A DNA stretch of 64,000 nt from Acanthaster planci (lineage: Eukaryota > Echinodermata > Asteroidea > Valvatida > Acanthasteridae). Positions 52,701 to 61,700 of the stretch are shown here, piece after piece (position 1 is the stretch's first letter; every line of letters begins with the position of its first letter). The notes under the pieces were generated by a model. It saw only the letters and a list, made by a program, of their open reading frames with translations, did not search any database and was not told the origin of the DNA. The stretch spans positions 262,479 through 326,478 of the forward strand of contig NW_019091572.1 in assembly GCF_001949145.1 (NCBI RefSeq), given 5' to 3'. The position numbers and the translations under genes are program-made.

Positions 52701-55700
52701 GGCTTGGTGGGCACGTGGCAAGGCCCCCCCCCAATCTAAACAGTCTGGGAAATGAGGCCCCCCTCGCTATTTGCGGGTTGTACGAACTGTAGACACTGGG
52801 GGACAACCACTGAAGTATTTAAATGCCTTTAGGAAGGACCCTGGGCTCTGAAATCCGAGAAATGATACGGCCTCTCCAAACGAGCAGCTCCAGCAACCAT
52901 GTAAAAAATCGGACATAAAAGCGTAGCTGGAAGAATTGAAAACAGGATTGAATGGAAAAGAGAGTCACTGGAAACAGGCAACTTGTTCAAAAGAGGGACT
53001 CAGCCCGAGTGAGGAACTTGCTTGATTGAAACAATACCTCTCAAAAAAGGGAAAAAATCATTGTATTTTATTTTAAAAAATCAATAAATTAAAAAAAACA
53101 TTAAGTGAAAGTGAAATGAAATAACATAAATTCTTTTCATCGTTTCCCCCTTTCTTTCCTATTATGTTGCAATGAAATACAAATGCTCAATGATATCACT
53201 TCCAAACTTAGCTGATCATCTATTAAAAAGATCACAGATTTTTTTCCAAACTGACTGCGGTATGGCCACGGGGTGCATGCGTGGGTGCTCTTTCCAGAAT
53301 TTGAAATAACTGTCAATAGAGGGCGCCGTCATTCACGGGGATCAATAATTATGAGCTTATGCCAATGCATCCAATGTCTTTCTGTAGCCACACTGAAAAC
53401 CCATGAGGACTCTAAATAAGTTCCAGAGCCTTGTTAAATTGTTTGAATTGTTTGAATTGATGAGTGAGTGAAAAACCACTATGCACTAATACCTTCAGTT
53501 GTACAGAAAAGCAAGACGCATTGTCTGAAGAAGGCACACTTTTCCATGAAATTGACCAAAGAAAGTGTCATATAGGTTTAATATATCTTTAAGAGGAATA
53601 TAAACTTAGTTGCACAAAATGTGTATCTAAAAAACCCCAAAATGAACTTTTCATAAGAGAAAACTCAAAATATGGAGGACCTGATTTTTTGATCCTAGCA
53701 GAATCTTTCTCAATGGCAAAATGAGGAAAAAATTCCGCTAGGATCAAAACATCAGGCCCTCCATGTTTTGAGATTTGTATTTTAGGTCAGTGTAGTCAGC
53801 AAGCCGTTTGCAGCAGTTCTGTATTACATGTCTTTGGAAAAAAAAAAGTTGAAACTTACTGAATTCCAGGTAGATAAATCCACCGACTGGTATTCCCCAG
53901 CGAAGAGGGGGAAACAACTTGGCATGCCTCCTGGGGAAGGGAATTGTCCCGCTTAAGACGACATCAAACTGTGCAAAGTCGTCCCCTGCCTTGCCGTTAA
54001 TGACGACGTCAATAAACTCTTCAATCTGCAATATATAAGTAGAATTTCTAAATTCTCTTTGCAGAAATTAATAGAAAAATCTGAAGAAACTTTAGCTTAC
54101 AATGGGTCCCATTATGCAAGTAATCAGCCTCAAAACCCAGTTCTTCTTCGTTAGTCTTTTATCAAGGCTTTGCAATTAAATCGTAACGGGCATTGAAGCT
54201 TTTCGTAAACGGATGTTTAATTCGTGTCCAGGTCAAAGATGGTACAGAAATTCACGAGCTTCCACCAAAAACACGAGGCAACACTTTTGTACCCATGAAT
54301 GCTTCTTTGCTAGGGTAGGTATTTCCTCTTCGAAGCCAAATCCNGACTCACAAAGGTCCTGAAGAGAGCACGTAGATCTTTCATCAGCTCAACCACACTG
54401 AAAGGGTCGATGTTCTGAAGATCCAGCGTTGCTTCCAACTCCCCAATGGTCATGTTGGCGATACGCTGACCGAGAGCATCAAGACCCTTCTCTGTTGGAG
54501 GTCAGATGTCCAAAATTGATGTCCAAACAGTGATTCAATAAATAAGTTGATATACCTCATTGGTTAAATGTATTGGCAAGTGCATTTTTTACATTTACAA
54601 TATTTAAACTCCTCCATGTTCTTTCTTGAGGCACCGTTTCAGCAACGTAACCCAAATACGATAGTGCCCTTTGTAAGGGGTTTTGTCATCCGATTTGACA
54701 TGAACATTTTGCTGTAGGAACATAATTTTGAGATAACTTTGCTGTCAGGGCCTGAAGCCAAGAAGTCACCAATGGAGGAAAACTTGAGACAGCGCATTTT
54801 TATACATTGTGCCGACCTCTGGCAAATGTGGAGCTGCAATAAAAGCGATATTGAGGTTGCGCTCAGGAATTACATCACAGATACTGTTACTTGTAAGTAC
54901 GCACGTTTTAACTGACATGAAAATTCTCCGAATACCATTGAAATGGTTAAATAAAATTAATGTGCATTTTGTAGTATTTTTAAGAATTAACTTGCAAACG
55001 TTCTCATAGAACTTTTCCCCGATTTCAAAATGCTTATTAAGTTTCAATATCTTTGCTCAGCAACAGGTCAAGTGTATGACTTAGTCACACTTCAAAATGG
55101 CCTAATATAAACCTTTCAATACCATCTTTCATCACTGTCATGAATTAGAGACAAACTCAAAAAGAGTTGAAATTCTGCTGGACATTTTATTGACAGTGCC
55201 GAAGATTTCTTTCCATTCCTTTCGGTGGAATGTGACGCAGCGTAACTACAGGAAGTCATGAACAAATTAAGCAGCTAGCCCCAATCCCATGTTTTCTGAA
55301 TGTTGTTCTAAAAGCATACGAATAAAAAGGGTAACCTCCAGCTCTACAATAATTCTCTGGCATCCTTTTACTGGCTTCAACTTTTTGTATATTTTCTACC
55401 TACGTGTTAAGCCTCCACCGATGATGATATTTCCCTGCCACGTGTCTGAGTCAGCGCCAGGTGCCAGACTGATACCAAACAAACTCTCTCCCCCTGGGAA
55501 AATACAATAGAAACTACTTCAAATGTCATCGATTACTAGAGGAAGAGGGTAATCGCTTGAGTAGCTTTCCTCACCTTTATACCCAGCGACCTGCTTTGAA
55601 TCAGGGTAATACGGCAATATGTGGAATGGGTTTTCAGTACCCCACCAGATTTCTATGTGTTTCCTTAACATATTTGTCCAGAGTTTTACTCCTACCTATA

Positions 55701-58700
55701 AAATTGTAAGAAAATGTATTCTCCATACTTCCAGCTCTTCTACAAAGAGTCTCAAATGGAAATAAGCCAAACATTTTATGAGCTATCATTATGCCAAATA
55801 AGTAAGAAAGTAACTATCTACCAATAATCGCACTAGTTACGTTTTGATTGTAAAAACACGCCCCAAGAGCCCCAGATTACTGATCAACACTCGTTCATAA
55901 TCCACTCATCATTTTGGGCACTACCTGAAGTCAACGAGACGGAGAGGTCTCTTCTCCTTCTTCTTGTAACTCGAGTTTCATCTTCCTCGCCGAAGATGAG
56001 AAGAGCCATAGAGCGACGGCTTTCCGTGCCCGAATCAGCAACCCCTGCCATAACAAAAGTACATTTGTATTCGCATTTTTGTAAACTCAGCTCTGCCTTG
56101 CAAGGTAAAAGCCAAGCAATAAAGGAACTGATACTTCTACTGGGGAGCTAGGCTGGCCTTGTGAGGCACCCTGGTACAGTGGTTCTTTCTTCAACTTTGG
56201 GTTCTGATCCAACCCAGGCTAAGGTGCTTAATACCGTTTCCGTGCTTAATCGCATGTTTGACATGGAGTATAAGTATAAACGTCTGTGCGTGAGAGCTGG
56301 CACGTGTATGATGCCGGTAAAAAATTCGAATCTTGCACAGTGCAAGGAAAACATAAATCACTATTGTGGGGTGCCTCGTAAGTGTTTTGCTGATTAAACA
56401 TGTTCTGGATTCCTTAAAATTTCCAGGGTACTAGGACTTTGTTTAAAATTGAGTAAGTGGATTCGAAATTCATTTGAAACGAACACTATACATGCTGTCC
56501 AACTAACTTGGCTTGACAGCCTTTTCCGGCTGAAGCTTTGTCATGATGTTGTCCTCCGCTGAATACGAATTGGCGTCTCCCTGAAGAATGGCCCTAAAAT
56601 AGTCCCTGGCCTTGTCTACAGCGTTAGCTGTGAGGTCTTCCATGCTGTCCGTTCCCTCAGCAGAGTCGCTGGCGCTGTGCAGGAACAGAACAAAGAAATC
56701 AGTAATAAGATTGACATTCATACGGACCGGAAAATATATTAAAGTGAAGATCGGGCAGCAAGTTTTTGAAACAGACTTGATGATATGAAATGCCTTTGAA
56801 GAGTGTAATCATTAATCTGTAAAAACTATGTAGCCACCCATCAATCTATGCAACCTCCCAAACTCTACGTTTGGTTTTTTCGATAGATAAAGGGGAATTT
56901 CACAAACAATGCTTCACTGAAATATTCATACCTTTCTCATTAAAGATGACTTCTGAAAATTTTGTTCTGCAGATTTTCAGACAGAAAGTGCGTTTAAAAG
57001 ATTAGACCTGGGCGCATGTTGGCACCAAAGATTTCAATGAGTTGAAGAAATTGCCTAAGGACAGTATTTTTCAAAACATACGTTCTGAAGAACTTAATGC
57101 AGTGGTACAAATAGGCCGATGATTTTTACAAGTAGAATTGCTCAGTCCATACTCACAGTTCCTCGACACTTCTTCTCCTCCTTCTTGTGCTGCTGCCTCC
57201 ATCTTGATCACTACACCCTGAGAACATGGCATCTTGGAGAATGACGGTAGGATCATTACATGTATCCCGCCAACAGAGACTGATGTCCAAATCCACATCA
57301 TAGACAGAACTGTGTGGGCGCTCTATATTGTACCTTTAATGGACGAAGATATAATGTATATAGGAAAATATGATTGACTGAACAACATGGTAAGATCTCG
57401 GCAAGCTTTGGTGTCTTGATCGTCTCTTGCTCACCAAACCTATCCACGTGGAACAGATAATCAAGTCACGAGCCATGTGACGAGTTAAGGCATTGGTTTG
57501 TATAATCTAATCCGCCTATGAATTTATTATGATTTCCTTCAGACTGGACATAATTGCCATGGACATATGACTGTATCAACTACAAACTAATGTGAAATTA
57601 AGACTGGGTGTTCCATCCGGCAAAATAACTTTCCACCAACCCACTCGACACGCCTGTCCTTAGTTTAGTGAGACTGACCTTACCTGATTTTTACAACTCC
57701 AAGCTTTTTCTCAAAGGAATGAGCTGGTGAGATAATAAGATATAAATCAAGAGTAGAACATTCGCACTTGATGAAAAAAGCGTTAGGCAACATTAAAAAC
57801 TTGTATATAAAACAGGTATTTGAAATTTCAGGCTATCACCGTTCCACAGATATAGGATTGGGAATTCTTGCATGCCAACTAGTCATTAAACATAATGACA
57901 TCAAGTTTTATTCACATGTGCGATTTCCTATGTGGGCTTAATGGATCGTTTTTCGCCTCACTGCTAAAGGAAAACGCAAATGTAAGAAAAGCACGACGTC
58001 ATTGTGTTAGAGTCCTACAAGGAAATGTCATTCTTAGGGAACATGCATTGATGAGAAGATAGTGCTAACAATAATGAGAAAAAACTGGGAATTTAATTCA
58101 ATTAATGTTCAGTGCTTGCATTTCAGTAATGGAAAATTCAGTTGAGCCCCATGGCCAAGACTTACATCAAGATTACCTTCAGTCGAGATCTGGAACACTC
58201 TCAGTGTTTGTATGTTTTGAATTCTGAGACACGATTTCTCGTCAAGATATGAATCCATAGAGACACTCACGAATGCTACAATTTTTCGCAACTGTTCAAC
58301 AAGACACAAAAGAAATCGTCCAAAAAAGACATCTCACTTACTCTGAAGTAGTTGAATGCCTAGCACCTCTTCATGACTCCACTTCTCAAATCCAAACGAG
58401 AAAGTCTGAGCACAGGGGTCTAGCTTCGCCCAGAGGGAAAATGACCTCTGGACAATGCCCAGGTCAAAGTTCAAGCAGCAGCTGACCCCAAGACATGACT
58501 GATCCAGGGAGCAGTACGACGCAACGGATGATGGTAGAGAAAGGGAACTGCAACTTCCTGTAATAATGTAATCTGTTTTTAATTTTTTTCCTTTCATGTT
58601 GAAGCACTGGGTGAAAGTGAATCTCGAGTTCGTGACGAATACAGACTTCCAGGGCTATGGCTGCTGTCCAATTTGCGCCAGGATTTTCCAATGGGCGAAG

Positions 58701-61700
58701 ACTCACACCTAGCTCTAGAAAACAGATTTGGGTGCAGCCTCAACCTTGAGGTATCTATGAATTGCTAACCACAATAGGACAATTCAAACCGATTGATAAG
58801 TAGCCAGGTCCAACACCAATCCGTAACAAGTCCAATTTAAAAAAAAGCGCCAGTAAATCTAAAAATCAAGTAAAAACTTTCAAGTGATGGCTCAACAGAA
58901 ATATTTTTCAATTGAAAACTTGACAACCCATCATTGGTGTATGACCTACATCCGATGACGTGATGTTGACTTGACTTCAGGATAGCTCAGAAAAGAAAAA
59001 AAGTTTATTCGGAGGCATGTGAGCAGCCGTAGTGCAGGTACCTTCAAAAACTTCTTATCTTAATGCTTCACCTACTGGATTTAAAATTGGTAAAATTGAA
59101 CCATTAACTCAATGAGTTAAAGCGGCACAAGTGAATATAGTTTTGATATAATATCCGTAACATGCCTGTGTTTCTTGGTGTGATCTGCTCCGGTGGACCA
59201 GTGCATTCCTGTGGTAAGAGCACATCAGCACTGACACCAAGACGGTTCACCACTAGACCACTTGCCAAATCTCGAACATCACCTGGAAACATGGGGAAAA
59301 ATTCAGTAATTGTAATAAGTGTCAGGAAAACCATTAGGCCTATCATTAACTTTTTTGAATAGAGTTGGATAAAGTTGGTTCTCAGTGAACAAATACTTTA
59401 TGGAGAGGGGCTTAGATAAACAGATTTTAATGTTAACCAGTTCAATTCAACTTGCTGCTTCTGTGTTAGTTCCGTTTTCAAGATCAAGTTTGCAAAACGT
59501 ACCCAAATCCTGAGCCCACTCCAACGTCCGGTTTTGATTGCAGAATGGTATGGGTGCCATGAAGTCCTGGAGAACGACTATGTCTGGAGCACAGACTCCT
59601 GCAATGCAGAGATGGATGGAGAGGGAGAGGAGAAAGTTGCGATTGTCAGCGGTCTTATCGACGATGAAAGTGAGCAAGACAGCATCACTCAGCCTTTCTC
59701 CTGCCACCTGGCCCCACGCGTAACTGGAGAAAGTGAAAAGAAAAAAGTATTCAGTGCTAAAATATAAACGATTTATCATTTTCAATATTTGGAAGTTATC
59801 GAAATTCAGACTACTGGGATCCCTCAAAGGTATCAAAGCTAACACTGATCCCTGCGATAAAGTGGAAAACAAACCGTACCCCCAGTTGTCTAATAAAGGA
59901 AAATATGGCACTTCACGAATCATAGACTCCCAAAGGCAAAACATCTCGATGGTGGTGAGAGATAGGGATGGTTTCAAAAGTTCAATAGACACCAACACAA
60001 AGATGGCACGATAATTTGTCCATTCAGATAAAAACTACTCAAATGTACTTAGCACCATATAGCATAAAACTGTTTCAAATGCGCTGTCTGACACAGAGCC
60101 CCTTGTAGGTAGTAACAAGCCCCCCATTCTGATACGGAGTAAAACTCTTGATTATAATTTTTGGTCGCGTTATACCTGAGAAGGGTGACATTGTAACTCC
60201 AGTTTTCAAACCCCACACTCAGCTTGAAATCACAGGGGTCAACAGTCAGCCATGCCCTCAAGGTTCGACTAGTGACACCAAGGTCTGCTAACAGACAGCA
60301 CTCCACCCCTAGGCAGGCATCTGAATAGTGACATACACCTCCCGACTGAAGGGTAGGCAGAGAGGGAAGATGTGGACATTCTAAAGGGGAAAAAAGAACA
60401 AATGAATTATTTATTGAGGCAAACCTATACCAGTACAAATCTTAAATGGCAGGTTTTTCCCATGGGCAACTTATGGCAGAGTAGCCCAAAGAAAGTAAAA
60501 GAATGGTCACATGATCATACAGCTGGTATTTTGTAGGAAATATTCGTTGGTTTAAAGAGGGGAAACAGTACATATACGGATCCACGGTCCTAGCCCTTAC
60601 CTTCAGACTGTCTTGGTTGGAATACAGGAGGGCACGGTAAGGCTGAGATTAGAAGAGATGGTAAGCCAAGGGCCTGAGCCACAGTCTGAAATCCAGCATC
60701 CAAGCTTCCCAGCTGAGAGATTGAAGTTATTCCTTAGAGTAAAGAAAACAATTATCAACAAGAGTAATACGGGTAAAAATAAAAACAAAAGAAATTTTGC
60801 CATCGCTTCTATTGTCTTGCCGTGGGTCCTCAGTTGTATGCCCGTGCAACTTAAGGCACGAAGCAAATTCAATAATTCTGAAATATTGACAACGTAAATG
60901 GAATATTGGGCTGTCCTCTGAGAATGCACTTTGCCTGCAGCTTGTGAGGGATTGTATTTCCATCGATGTTTTGGATATTTAATGCACAGGATCATGTTTC
61001 AATAGAGGCAAGATGAAACAAAAAACAAAAATAAACCGCAACCAGGAGAACCAACCAAACGAAACAAAGCAGAAGACATCCACGGGTACTTGAATGTGCG
61101 TACCAATTGTTCCTTCCCTTTGTGTAGCGATTTATTTCATGATAAGGCATTAATAGGCTTTTGAAATGATAATCATACGTGGTAAAGTATTCCAGGAGAG
61201 GGTCCCATTAGGGTAGCACATGGGAAGAGGGGATACTGCGTCATCCAAGATCCGGATTTCTCCAGTGCAATTTCCATCGATGCACGCTTCCAAAGACAGG
61301 CTGACTGATATTTCTCCGTTTGCTAGCCCCAGAGAGTATCTGCATAGTCACATCAATAGATTAAAAAACAAAACCAAAAACGAAAAATAAAACGCAGATC
61401 TGATTAACAAAGTTCAGACAGTGTGTGATGATTAAAATTACACGAGGTCTTACGAAGTGTGTTATTCAGTAGCCAAAGACTGTTGTGAATATATTTTAAT
61501 CAGAATACTTATCAGTTTTTTTAAAGGTTTCCTCACGTATTTAGAAAATTCTACTCCAAAGATAGACCCACCACTGATAGTTGGTTATAATTGATTTGAT
61601 CTACTATACAATTTCCAATAAGACGAAAGTATGGCTATAATATTGAAGATGGAACAAGTCGTCCACGAAGTTTTCGGAAAGGGGATGGGAGTATATTGGG

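Noticed and set aside
52600-52780. G/C-run patch resembling a MITE
   Set aside because: No paired termini or target duplication could be found.
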